This document shows, in pieces, positions 25,926 to 36,990 of a DNA stretch of 64,000 nucleotides. The notes beneath the pieces are model-generated. The model was not told the origin of the DNA, made no database searches, and saw only the letters and a list, made by a program, of their open reading frames with translations. The DNA is taken from positions 12,780,849 to 12,844,848 of the forward strand of contig JAZAYU010000011.1 in assembly GCA_038501625.1 (NCBI GenBank). The letters are read 5' to 3'. The position numbers were made by a program, and so were the translations under genes. How positions within the stretch are numbered: the stretch's first letter is position 1; each line of letters opens with the position of its first letter. Source of the stretch: Corbicula japonica. Its lineage: Eukaryota; Mollusca; Bivalvia; Venerida; Cyrenidae.

Positions 25926-26584
25926 TACCGTATAGCGGGTTATTTCTGCGGTCATAAATTTCTGCGTTTTGCCCTCAAAAATGGATGCAAAAGTTTCTGC
26001 GGTTTTTATTTCTGCGTTTTCGGTTCCCGTGAAGGATAAATTTCTGCGGTTCATAATAGGGTAAGGTGTCGTAAGAATAATATGATTGTGATATAAGCAT
26101 ACTTAGGGAGACAATCATCTGGGTGCGGTAATCAGATAACTTCTGTCTCTGTTACTGTTATTTGTGAAATAATATACAAACTGCATATAATTCAATATTT
26201 TTAATCATGGGTCAATTCCTGCTACTCAATTTATTTTATCAAAAAATTACAAAGATATTATTTACCGATGAAAACCAACTCTCAAACAACTATTCAATTA
26301 AATTGAATGTTTGAGCAATGTTTGAGCAAATGTCGCGTTTATACTTTGCCTATATGAAAACGATTTTCGGTAATTGATTGTAATTATTTTACAGTGTCTG
26401 TATTGTGAAACGGATTATCTCGAACATGGCGACTCCACTGCTTTTCGCTTGAAAATGAGATAATATTTTGCGATTTAAATTTCTGCTGGTGTCTTTTTTC
26501 TGCTGGATTTATTTCTGCGATTTCATCCAAAGACCGCAGAAACGCAGAAATTTGGCACCCGCAGAAATAACCCGCTATACGGTA
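25926..26584. mobile_element. 659-bp element with TACCGTATAGCGGGTTATTT inverted ends
   Basis: The first 25 or so bases (TACCGTATAGCGGGTTATTT) are mirrored by AAATAACCCGCTATACGGTA at the end. TTTCTGCG repeats crowd both subterminal regions (about five copies). The terminal nonamer TACCGTATA is shared with the smaller MITEs at 46527 and 56869. Non-coding. Confidence 0.8.
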
Positions 26585-26725
26585 ACAATATGCAAAGTGT
26601 AAAAATCACACATTTTTTCCAACAAAAAGCCTTCAGTGCTTTCCCAATACTAAAATGAAGGCCCTAAGAACAACGATAGATAATATTATTCCCATTTATC
26701 AGTGTTCCCACTTTTCTAAATATTT

Positions 26726-27691
26726 GGGGTCAATGTAGAGTCAAGTTACCTATGCTCGGCCAGTCCAATGCTCGGCCACTTTAGTTTACATCTGTTGTAT
26801 ATCAAATTCAAGTTTGAAATGGAAAGTAAATTGTTTGTTTTTTGTTGAACCCAACATGACATTGTAGAAAGAAAGCCAGGTCAGCATCATCAAAATGCGG
26901 ACAGCAGCCGATAGCTTGCAAGTAATAACAGATGCTGGTTTATCTTAAACTCTAAACCAAAACATATTTCTTAAAAAAACATAACATAATGTACATTTAA
27001 TCGGTTGGGAATTGTTGTGGAAAAATGTTACCTTAAATATCCATTTAAATAATTATGAAATGATAACACAGTTTTTTCTTAAAATGATGTCTAAATCAAC
27101 ACCCCACCCACCAAATAAACACTGGAGTAAAACAAGAACCGCACCACAAGAATAGTCGGTACTATGAAAAAATTGTTAAACTCAAAAATTTATTAAAGAT
27201 CATTTTTATGTTTCAATTCACTTGATTAATTGGTTATATGGATAATGTTTGCAACTTCTTTATAATTATTCATTCAGCAGTGCTGAAATTAGAAAACATC
27301 AGCATAAAGGAAGGTATGTATGAATCTATAGAACAAAATAAACACTTAGTGGATGTAAGTTCTCAATAACTCCCATTATTTAAGATATTTAATTATTATT
27401 CTAATATTTTATAACCTTAAATTTTAAAATTTACCGTTAATTGGCTTGTAAACTACCTGGCCGAGCATTGGACCAAATCTACTGAAATTTAGTTGTGTTG
27501 AACCTGTTAAAAACCGCACCGATATTACTCATTAAATGACGTCATCCAGGCGCTTGCATGTATGATGTAATTTTGTAAATACATGGTGACTTCATAACAA
27601 CATTAAACATTAAAGGTCGGTTGGTAAATCACATAGTAGTAGAAAATAAGTTATGAAACTGGCCGAGCATAGGTAACCTGACTCTACCCCC
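26726..27691. mobile_element. 966-bp element with GGGGT...CTCGGCCAGT inverted ends
   Basis: GTTACCTATGCTCGGCCAGT near the left end is mirrored by ACTGGCCGAGCATAGGTAAC at the right, with similarity extending to about 35 bp (GTAGAGTC against GACTCTAC). A second inner pair (CAATGCTCGGCCA; TGGCCGAGCATTGG) lies inside. Non-coding. It occupies most of the gap between the DUF4806 gene and the transposase. Confidence 0.75.
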
Positions 27692-28120
27692 AACCAAAAA
27701 CATTTGGGTGTACTGTACACAATGCATGGGGTAGAGCAGCTAGACAACTGTAGTAGCAAGCAAATTTAAGTCTATATATCAATTTTTACAACATCTTAGA
27801 ATAATCAATTATTCATCAGGCACCATTAATCTTCATATTAATACCATTTATAAACTGAATGCTGATTTGCTGCTATAATATTAAAAGGTATTTTAACCAA
27901 CTGAACATTTTTTTGTTTCTCTTTTATACCCTTTTGCAAACCTCGGAAGCTTATGTATACATACGCAGCCATTTCATCACACAATCTATAGACTGTTTCA
28001 GTATTATAGTAGTTTTCATTGTTTACTGTATGTGTAAGCACGTAAATGGCGGATTTTGTATGCAATTTCAACATTTTGTGTGAAAATTACGTACCTCTGT
28101 ACATGAATGGAAACACTGAT

Positions 28121-30175
28121 TTATAACGTATGAAGCAGTGGGATAGACACAAAAGAGTCTTGGAAAGGTAGCAGGACACATTTACATGTTATATCCATCA
28201 ATTTACAACACTTTAATTCCCTGGACATATCTGAAACCTTTAAAATCCTCAAATCTTTTGACTGCAGTGGATATTCAAAGAAACTTTCTGCATGTAAAAA
28301 CTCTTCATACACAACAAACTTGTCATTTTGAGCATCTTCACACAAAATGTTCCGTATCATTGCCATTTTGTTTCCAATCATGATACAATTGTCTCCTTGA
28401 AAAACAGATAAAAACACAATGGGTAGATGAATTTCCTTGAACTGTAAGAAGTTGTGTTTATCAGGAGGTAATGGACCATTCCTATGCTCTCTCTTAACTA
28501 GACCAGAAGATGGGATATTGGATTTTTCTGTAAAATCATAATTCTCTGAAAGCCGTCCAATTATCTGTTGCAATGGATAATTTGGTTTGCGCACAAGTCT
28601 CTTAAGTCTATGAAGGAAACTTTCGAATACAAAGGCTGAATAATTTTCAAGAGGGCCAAATGTTTCAACATCAGCAGCTAGATGCACAAGACCATGAACA
28701 TTATAGACTACCATATCCTGACCATATAGTCTAGCAAAGTCTGTAACAAATAGTCGTAGAATTTGATTTGCATATTCAGAATAATCTTTATAATACAATT
28801 TGCTTGACAGGCAGTAAATTCCCACATACAGCAGCATAAAATGCCTGTAGATCGCTGGGGCAAGAACACCCTGTAAGCACAGCGGGCCAGTATATAACAA
28901 AAATTGACGAAACTCGGTGGCTTTCCACCTGTCAATATCAAAAATTGATCTGCCTTTTCGAAGAAATTCTCTTGGAAGATGCTTTCGCAATCCAAGCAAG
29001 CTGTCAGATATGCGTCGAACTGCTGACGCAGATATTCTTTGTCCATCAAGTGGGCCTTTCATCCAAAGAGTAAGCAAACGCTTAACAACACCCAGGCACA
29101 CAAGGTGCATGAAATCAAGTGGGAACTGTGTTACCATTCCAATTTTGAGTTCACTGAAAGGAGAATGCCCTGTGTGATGTGCAGCATTGGTCATCTCATC
29201 AAATTGGACATCAGTTCTAAGGTCTGCATTTATTTCTGGAAATGTAAGCTTTCCATCCCATACACCTTTTGTCACACATTTATCACAACCATAATAACCA
29301 GTATGCCCTTTTACTTGTTTGACAAAAGCACGTGCTGGTGTGTCACAAATAACGCTTGAAATTGCAATTTGAAATTCAAAGTTTATATCACCTATTGTGG
29401 CAAAAATAGACCTTTGCTCAAGCATTTTCATTTCATTAACAAAATCTTGCAAGAAACTTTGAACATCACTTGGTTTATGATTCCCAACAAAAATACCTAT
29501 AATAAAAGGTTCTTGAGTAAAGGGGTGTACAATTCTACCAAGTATTGGCCAGAGCTGGGTGTTGGAGCTTTTAAACAAAGGGACTCCATCAATATTTACT
29601 TGCATTTCCAGTGTTTCATTCCTATTTGTGAACTGGTCAACAGAAATCTTTGCTAGCTGGTCTCTTATACCATGCTCTACTCCAAAATGGTAATAGTGAC
29701 CACCTTCAATCTCAGAAATTTCTATGTTTTTCTTTGTTTCCATAAGAGTTCTTGGGTCTTTTGGGAGGCATTCATGAAATGGATACAAAATCTTTAGTAA
29801 TTCCCTCAAAGCCGAATGAGTTATGTTATATTTTGCAGCCCATTTTGATAACAGATGCTTTAAATCAACATTTTCAACATCAGAGTCAGAGTAATCATCC
29901 CCTGACGAATCAGATTGACCTAAAACATCATATTCTGTATCACTATCTTGGAATGCCAGAGTTTCTTGTGAATCGAACAAACTGTTAGCTCTTTCACTCT
30001 GAGTACCACAATGAAAGCTCATGGGTTGGTGAAAAGTAGATAATGGGGCACTGGTGGAATGACTGGAACTGGATACAAATTCCTCTTCATTATAAACATG
30101 TTTTATGTGTCTGGAAACATTCGTTTTGACCTTACGGTATGATTTCCAGTATGTTTTATCTCTAGTTTTTGACAT
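28121..30175 (-). CDS. Tnp2/CACTA (Plavaka-like) transposase, intact
   Basis: A single uninterrupted 684-residue frame with ATG at 30175. The N-terminus (1-105) is basic then Ser/Asp-rich and probably disordered. The transposase core follows: residues 191-213 with MQVNIDGVPLFKSSNTQLWP (candidate catalytic D196), VICDTPARAFVK (D278), a CDKC knuckle (C297, C300), FPLDFMHLVCLGVVKRLL (D354, H357), VVYNVHGLVHLAADV (H494, H498) and a Glu-bearing SAFVFESF (E518). These match the order in Tnp2-type RNase H-like transposases of the CACTA/EnSpm superfamily; catalytic assignments are inferred. The enzyme would cut and join element ends. Absence of introns and lack of stops suggests recent activity or selection. 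Upstream of, and parallel to, the DUF4806 gene. Confidence 0.8.
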   Translation of the reverse strand: MSKTRDKTYWKSYRKVKTNVSRHIKHVYNEEEFVSSSSHSTSAPLSTFHQPMSFHCGTQSERANSLFDSQETLAFQDSDTEYDVLGQSDSSGDDYSDSDVENVDLKHLLSKWAAKYNITHSALRELLKILYPFHECLPKDPRTLMETKKNIEISEIEGGHYYHFGVEHGIRDQLAKISVDQFTNRNETLEMQVNIDGVPLFKSSNTQLWPILGRIVHPFTQEPFIIGIFVGNHKPSDVQSFLQDFVNEMKMLEQRSIFATIGDINFEFQIAISSVICDTPARAFVKQVKGHTGYYGCDKCVTKGVWDGKLTFPEINADLRTDVQFDEMTNAAHHTGHSPFSELKIGMVTQFPLDFMHLVCLGVVKRLLTLWMKGPLDGQRISASAVRRISDSLLGLRKHLPREFLRKGRSIFDIDRWKATEFRQFLLYTGPLCLQGVLAPAIYRHFMLLYVGIYCLSSKLYYKDYSEYANQILRLFVTDFARLYGQDMVVYNVHGLVHLAADVETFGPLENYSAFVFESFLHRLKRLVRKPNYPLQQIIGRLSENYDFTEKSNIPSSGLVKREHRNGPLPPDKHNFLQFKEIHLPIVFLSVFQGDNCIMIGNKMAMIRNILCEDAQNDKFVVYEEFLHAESFFEYPLQSKDLRILKVSDMSRELKCCKLMDITCKCVLLPFQDSFVSIPLLHTL

Positions 30176-30920
30176 CCTTGGTGAAATCTTGGCAAAATAC
30201 CGGTAGATGTAAACGATATGATGAAAATCGTGCTTCTTCAGAAGTACTAAGCCATAAACAATAGAATCAATTGGAGAAAAGCTGAAAATTACTGCCCAAA
30301 GGCTTCGTCTACATCTACAGGTATTATGCCGAAATGTTAACAGGACAATATCACCCCAATATCAACTCGCGAAATCCTATGACATTCATACAGTTAATCA
30401 TGATTGCGATTTATATTTGAAGCAAAACAACACTCACACTAAAAACTGGGAAAAGGGTTGGCAAAATATAATATCTTTCACCTTTTAAATACGTTTCCAC
30501 AAAAAATTTAGGCCTATACTGTGTTTTTTAATAATTTTGAACTAGTACAAATTCTGAAATTTCTGTCGTCTGCACAAGTCATGATCCCGCAGTTAATAAA
30601 AATAAAAAAAAATAAATTAAATATTTTCTACAGCGTTTCCCACAAAGTAAACGTAGTTAAATGTCAAATACAAAAATGAAAAACATTTAGAATTAATATG
30701 TGATAAGTTAGACATTTATTCCATTTTTCTCACTTGATCATTAGCTGCAAAGGGAAACAACCAATGTTGTACTAAGAGTAAGGCAGTCATCAGGATTACC
30801 CTTCCTGGGAAACAGAATGATTATATTCATTTGATTACCAAAATAACCCAATTAACTGCCCACAAAATTTTAATTTTGATTATTATAATAACTGTTTATT
30901 TTGAATTATGAATTCATTAC
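30176..30920. other. No gene seen; upstream of transposase
   Basis: AT-rich non-coding DNA that should contain the transposase promoter. No clear TATA box or terminal inverted repeat recognised. Confidence 0.4.
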
Positions 30921-30929
30921 TATAGGACT

Positions 30930-31621
30930 GGGTGTTTTGTACAAAATCGGCCCGCTATCGGACCGACATACTCGTAATTATTGTGTCAATTAAACTATAC
31001 AATACGTGGTTCATCTACTCATTCAGAAGTTAATAAAATATATATCATGGCTATTAGGAAACAGGATTTCTCCAACAGGTTTTCATTGGCCATACATCAT
31101 TACAGTGGCACTTAACCCACTGCCAATATGCCGTTGAAGTATAAATTGGGGAAGGAAAACTCTCGAGGACAGAAGCAGGAATCGAACCTGGGACACCTTG
31201 AACCCGAGTCAGGCACTCAACCATATCACCAAAGGGTTAACCCAACAGCGAGGCTGTTTATCAGTTTAAATTATTGACTACTAATGTTCATTGTCAAATA
31301 TGATATCGGACCAATGTCGGGCCGATATCCTAATTTCATTGCTATGGGGTTAGTGTTTTGTACAACATCGGGCCAATATCAGACCGATCTGTCAATGAAG
31401 GTTTTAAATAGGTTTATACAATTTTTTGAAACAAAATTAAATATATAGCAATTCTGAATCATAATTTTATGAACCTTTCTGAGATTTGTGTTGTATTAAG
31501 AGAAAAAACAAGTTATGTGCGTGACATGGATGTCGGGCCGATATCGGTCCTACATCGGCAAACCCTGCCGATATGCCATCATCCTGCAGATATCGGCCCG
31601 ATATGATCAAGTTTGTTGGGG
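30930..31621. repeat. ATCGGCCCGATAT-rich cluster, right
   Basis: Short repeats around ATCGGCCCG/CGGGCCGATAT recur at about 30948, 31305, 31365, 31530 and 31595. The right end, read inverted, is CCCCAACAAACTTGATCATA followed by TCGGGCCGAT, similar to the left cluster's CCCAGCAAACATTTTATATC followed by GGGCCGAT. A tRNA-type SINE sits inside. May be a MITE cluster or the subterminal zone of a larger transposon. Confidence 0.55.
31085..31255 (-). repeat. tRNA-derived SINE
   Basis: On the minus strand it shows a tRNA-like head with A-box-like GATATGGTTGAGTGCC and B-box-like AGGTTCGATTCCT at typical spacing. This is a Pol III internal promoter; no intact cloverleaf acceptor stem was found, so it is a SINE rather than a tRNA gene. 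Confidence 0.65.
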
Positions 31622-32795
31622 AACTTACTTTGATATATATTATATCCAAAAAGGGCAGTAACGAGAAAAAGAGGAACACTCCCAATTGCAAAGAAAGTGC
31701 CCACCATGGCCAGCCAGCCCTTGTGCGGCAATGGCTGGGAAAAGACCATAAACTCAGCATCTGTCTTTGCCGATAGATCTACAAAAAGAGCAAAGTGTTA
31801 ATGATGATACTTTACGAATGTTCAGTATTGCTATTTCTTTCATTTTTTGTTCCAAGGTATGTCAAGTTATAAAAGATGATTTCTGCTAAACAGTTGTCTG
31901 AAGTTATAAAGAATAATGTCAATTTAAGACATATTTTCACCACGTAAGTTGTATCTAAAATAGTAAGTCGTCAGCCTAATATCAAAACCTCGTGTCGACA
32001 AAATTTGTCTTTTGGCAACGCGGGCATACATACGTAGCGCGCAATCTGTCAAAATCTCGCACCTTTATTCCAGAGAGAAAGGTTCAAGATAATCATGCGT
32101 TGAAATAAAGAATTCTGATTGGTGGATATTTCATAATTTCAAAAACCTCGTACGAGGTTTTTATTATAAGGTCGACGATGAGCTGACTCTAGTATAAGTT
32201 TTTGAATTTTGACAAAACTATCGAAATTTACAGTGTTACCGCATTTAATGATTCAGTCAGAATTAGTTGTTAAATATTCAGTTTTAGCTTTTTCGTCTTT
32301 AGGCCAATATTTTTTATGTTCTGTTTTACGGGAGCGCCGACCCTTATTTCTGATGAAATGAAATAAAAATAAAAGACTGCTCTCCTGCTTTTATTTTCGT
32401 TCTTAGCGCCGATTGGAAAAATCTCTCTTGTCAAAAAATAAAAGTTTGACGACGACCGACATATCCGTCTGCGTATTATAATTCCATTTGCTTGCATCAG
32501 CAGCTTTTGTTGGATAATTACTAATAACCCATTCAACAACTCAGCTAATCTATGTCCTACGCAGTGACCTCCCCTTACAGATATTGGAGACGGTAGCGTC
32601 GTGTGACGTAGTAACCGGCGCGTGCAGTTTGAGCTATGTCGTCAAGAGATCCAAGATGGCCGAATCACATGTAAACGAAAAATCGGACGCAGTTTATTTT
32701 AAAATTAAAATAATTGAAAATAACCAAGAAAATTCGCCAATCAACAAAATATTACTAAAAAGTCGATAGCTGAAGTTGTTTGTGAAGTTAAAAAC
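31621..32795. repeat. Segmental duplication, copy 1 (of 50240-51665)
   Basis: Nearly collinear with 50240-51665: about 3% substitutions over the first 0.5 kb and about 6% near the far end. The main length difference is a SINE present only in copy 2. Copy 1 starts exactly where the ATCGGCCCGATAT cluster ends. It contains an extra copy of ZDHHC exon 5, an AAACCTCGT-type inverted repeat (about 31963-32185), and a small + frame near 32584-32769 starting after a CAAGATGGCCG motif; that frame differs at many residues from its partner, so it is probably not constrained. Confidence 0.85.
31629..31778 (-). pseudogene. Displaced duplicate of ZDHHC exon 5
   Basis: 150 bp identical base for base, as far as I can read, to 50248-50397, including acceptor (TTTTTGTAG) and donor (GTAAGTT). 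It encodes transmembrane segment 4 of the palmitoyltransferase ([19 protein letters not shown]). It lies 14.5 kb beyond the end of the parent gene with no neighbouring ZDHHC exons, so it is presumably an orphan. Confidence 0.8.
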
Positions 32796-34479
32796 ATTGA
32801 TGAAATAAAAATAATATTGAGACAGGCAACTTCATGACAATTTTTGAGTCTTTGTCTGGGCTTACTGTTCGTTTCTTCAGTTCGAGGTCAACAGGACGAA
32901 TGTAGAGGCCACGATGACCTTTAAACATTCAAAAACTATAAAATGCTAAGACTTGGGTCAGCAACTTGGTATGGCGGTAAGTTTTGACAAGCAGATAACA
33001 TCTATTGATTCTGAGGTCAACCGTTACATGTTACGCTGATATTTAATGTAAAACCATTGTCTGTTAAATAACTACAGAATGCTGGAACAATCTACAGCTA
33101 CAGTATTCTGTATAACATGAACATTCATTGGCTGTCGCCAGATGTTGTACATCTCTGTTTTGCAAACATCTTTTTTATTTTAGGCATCGATGCCTTACTA
33201 AAAACAAAATTCTTACCAACTGTCCGGCTTCCCTCATAAATTTCTTTGCCGAATCAGTCCAAATCGCTGGTACTGTCAAAACCCAATGGACATCATCTTC
33301 TTCAATACCACCTACAATCCGTTTACTGACAACTTCATGCATATCGTTAACCAAATACCGAATAACCATAGCAAACACATCTAGAGCTGGCAGTTTACGT
33401 CCCATTTCGTCTTCAAGTAGAATCGTTTTGTCTATTCTCTTCAAAGCAGAGGATAAAATTAACAAAAATGTTGGGGAAAAAATTACAAGAGAGTAATGAA
33501 GTAGCGAAATATGCGATAAATATTAAGTACTCTGATTGATAAAATAATGAACGGAATAGAATAGATAAACTGCGGGGTTACGGCCTAGGAACAGTGAGTG
33601 GCTCAAATTCCCATCACCGTCGTGCAATCAGAGTTAACAGCAAAGCACTCATATTGTTGAGGATTTAACCATCAAGAATGCAGAGCGCTAAAGAATAGGA
33701 GAGAAAGTCATATTTAAGTAAAGTTTTTTGTGTGCAAATTCAACCGTTTTAACAAGGCTCAGTGTACGTGTTTATTAATATCAGAACCTGAAGGGTAAAG
33801 TGTGAGATTGGTGTTTTTGAGAACCTGGTTTAAGTCCCAGATGTAGAAACGCGGCATTGCAGATTTGTTGATTGCTTGTGGTTTCTTAAAATTGATTATA
33901 TAAACGCATAATCTCTTTTCTTCACTAGGAAAAATGTAAAAATTAACAATTGCATCAATTATATTTATCAAAATATTGCCCAAGTGGAAGGAGATTGATT
34001 TAAAAATAAATTCTTCTTTTTAAATCAGGAAGTAATAATAGTAGGTATGTTCACTTGTCATTAAGATATATTAAAATTCTTACCTCGCCAAGCTTCTTGT
34101 TCAACATCATCTTAAACCGACGGAAATAGAAATAGTCCGCATGTTCTTCTGCCTCTATCAGTTCTTTATACTTGTCTTCCGCGTCATACCCAAAGGCCTC
34201 CAGTGTCTGCCCATCTGGTTTTACTAATACCACTGTTGGTGTTTTCTCAGTTGTTATAGTACCGGAATTCCACTGTCGGACATAACCCTTGGTTGGCTCT
34301 GACTGAAACTCATGTTTGAATAATATGGCCCAGCCGGAGTATGTCGTACCAAAATCGATTGCTCCAACGAGAACATCAGATGCCTTAAAGCAAAAATCTT
34401 CATTCCCGTCAGGTTTTCAAGAGAGGTAATATATGTAATGGTAAAATAATATTTCCACACCATTACATTTAAAATGTAA

Positions 34480-34987
34480 GTACTGCTTCTACCTGGGTGC
34501 GAACCCGCACCGTCACTGCGACAGCGCCTAGCCCTTATATTCTGACGACGCAACTTATTGAGCTAACCGGGACAACCCCCAAAAATGTTGATCGAATAGC
34601 CCTGATATACGTAACAATCACTGCACGACATCAGTAACGGATTATTTTACTGATAACAGTACTGACTATATGTACGGGGAGACTTTTTACAGCCGCCACA
34701 CTGCACAAACAGCGCTACTGTGAATTTCAAATGATAGTGCCTCTAGCTGGGAGCGAACCTGCACCGTCACGGCGACAGCGCCTAGCCCTGCAATTCCTGC
34801 GACGCAACCAAATGAGCTAACCGGGACAACCCCCAAAAAGGTTGATCGGATAACCCTGATATACGTAACAATCACGGCATGACATCGGTAACGGATTATT
34901 TTACTGATAACAGTACTGACTATATGCACGGGGAGACATTTACGGCCGCCACACTGCACAAATAGCGCTACTGTGAATTTCAAATGA
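34480..34987 (-). repeat. Tandem pair of tRNA-derived SINEs
   Basis: Two 254-bp units in tandem (34480-34733 and 34734-34987), in the first intron of the HSPA12-type gene. Minus-strand sense shows A-box-like TAGCTCATTTGG and B-box-like GGTTCGCTCCC, plus a body with CAGTGTGGCGGCCGT and CAGTACTGTTATCAGT. Same family at 40146, 50817 and 53598. Confidence 0.75.
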
Positions 34988-36560
34988 ACACAACATTTAA
35001 AGTTAACGTCATACTTTCAATGGCCTCACGGTCGCATGTTTAAGTGTGTCTTTTCCATTTGACTTTATTTTTATTTATTTAAAATGACCTAGAAGCATAT
35101 CCTCTGGTGCGTAGATTATTCACGCCGTCTTTATTTGGGAAACGCATTTGTCTGAATTAGATAGAACCTGTTTTAACCTGTTATCATATCTTGCCTTGTT
35201 TCTTACCAACATGTTTTAGTAACATATTTTGTTAAGTTTTCTTCATAATTATCTTGCTTTAAAAATTGTATCTGAGTGCAGCATTTTAACTTCCTATTTA
35301 GTAGTAAACCGCATATGCATTGAATTGAACTTTATGAATTTTTCGAAAAGCGATTGTTTGTATAGTAAGATTGTAATTTATTGATCACTGATCGATATAT
35401 TATCAAAAGACTATTGAGCATATACAAATAAAACATCGACTTCAACATTTCACGTTTAAAACAAAATAAAATTGCATGAACAGCAGTCAATAAGTAAAAA
35501 CGCAAGGTAACAGCAATACGGTTATTGTTCTATATAAAAATATGCCGATATATAAACTGAAGAGCGCACTTCAATAAAAGGAAAGGCCAGCAAACTGCAT
35601 TTAATTAAAACCGGGCTATGCCGCAGCATTGTGAGTACGCTATTATCAAGCCTGAAGAAATAGCTTTTTAAACAATAAACAAGCGCAACGGTTCAACAGA
35701 GCCTGTTAATATTGTTAAACATGTAGCAAGGAAAGTCTGAACAAATTTCTAAAATTATGCTGACATTTTTCAGTGATAAAGTTTCTAATTAATATCTTCA
35801 CAAAACGGACGATTCAGCTCTTAAAATTGAAAATGCCCGATGTTTATCCTAAGTATATATTTAATTCTTTTAACATTTAAAATACCTACAGTTACTAATA
35901 TATGAAAAAATGATGAAAATGATCTCCAATACATTAAATAAATGTCAAAACTTCAATATTTAATTTTATCGATGTTTCTGCCACATTGCTATATTGAATA
36001 CATATTGCATAATGAAATTGAAATAAACGTGATACTACTCAAAATTTGATAGGGATCGCGTTCCATTTTATCCAGAATTATTGCTCCTACCAAGATTCAA
36101 CCGATGTTCGGCTTCAACAGTTTATCGGCTAATTCTTTTTTTTTGCACAAAGCTGATGTCAAATGAACAAATTTTTAGAAACGCAGCAAATATTTTATCG
36201 TTTTAACCTTATGTAAGGAATAAACACAATCTTTTTTTTAAGTGATCCTTATCAAATTTTTAAGTAGTATATAATGGTTTTTATAAAATAAACAATTTTC
36301 GCCGGAATCAATTATACTGATGAAATTGTCGGTCAGAACATAAATTTTGACGGCAACCGGCCACACAAATAAGAAAAATAAAACTGCCCAGAAACTTTTT
36401 CAAAAATTCATTGACTAAAAATCATAATTATTTTAAGTTCCGTTTAAAACGAAAATGCAGCTGTATTTACACAAATTTCTTTATAACCCTTAAACAAAAA
36501 ATCTTTAAAGAGCTATATTTTATGCAAAACCATCTTTTAATTATATTGAACGGAAATGAA
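34988..36560 (-). other. Intron 1 of the HSPA12-type gene, no other feature seen
   Basis: AT-rich DNA between the putative ATG exon at 36579 and the phosphate-loop exon. No repeat or exon recognised. Confidence 0.4.
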
Positions 36561-36809
36561 TTTTAATAATTTACTTACCATTCTGAATTTCAAGTCAACA
36601 AGACACCGTTAAAGCTTTTGAAACCAGGATGATTAATCAAGTTTCGATTTCGTGGAAGGAGTGCCAAAAATGTTCTTTAAACAAATATTATTGATAAACC
36701 TCGATTCGATCCGAGGTAACTCGATAAGAATCTGTAAAAAGTCCAAGGTCTCGTATATGGGAAAACCACAAAGATTAAACACAGGCTTCTCAAACAGTTA
36801 TTCAAATGG

Positions 36810-36990
36810 AAAATAGATCATAAGAGAACGTTGAGAGCCAAAGTGCATGGAGTTGCATCAACTGAATAGTAAAAGACTTTTTTCTTTTTTCATGATTTCT
36901 TTAGTATGTTTATTGTTTAACAACACTTTGCTATTCAGCTGATGCAAATCCAGGTGCACTGGCCTACATAGTTCTCCTATGATCTATTTC
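36810..36990. repeat. Foldback MITE
   Basis: AAATAGATCATAAGAGAAC at the left is mirrored by GTTCTCCTATGATCTATTTC at the right; the pairing continues inward (GTTGCATCAACTGAATAG against CTATTCAGCTGATGCAAA), arms about 65 bp. Confidence 0.75.

Larger units (their letters stand above)
33217..36581 (-). pseudogene. HSPA12-type Hsp70 gene, N-terminal part only
   Basis: Two coding exons are clear: 34383-34084 (100 codons) and 33438-33217 (74 codons), both phase 0, with GT-AG sites. The first carries the phosphate-1 loop GAIDFGTTYSGWAILF and TVVLVKPDGQTLEAFGYDAE; the second carries LPALDVFAMVIRYL and VHWVLTVPAIWTDSAKKFMR. These are hallmarks of the HSPA12A/B branch of Hsp70 ATPases, much expanded in bivalves. 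A likely first exon ends in ATG then GTAAGT at 36581-36579, giving M followed by ASDVLVGAIDFG. HSPA12 proteins are about 650-700 residues; the remaining two thirds should follow below 33217, but I find none there, and a duplicated segment and the transposase occupy that DNA. Truncated gene or very long next intron; I favour truncation. Confidence 0.72.

Noticed and set aside
31130..31230. Functional tRNA gene
   Set aside because: A- and B-box-like motifs are present, but I find no paired acceptor stem or discriminator, so it is called a SINE.
32584..32769. 61-codon plus-strand frames in both duplication copies as a real gene
   Set aside because: Both end at the same position, and differ by many amino-acid changes; no constraint is visible.
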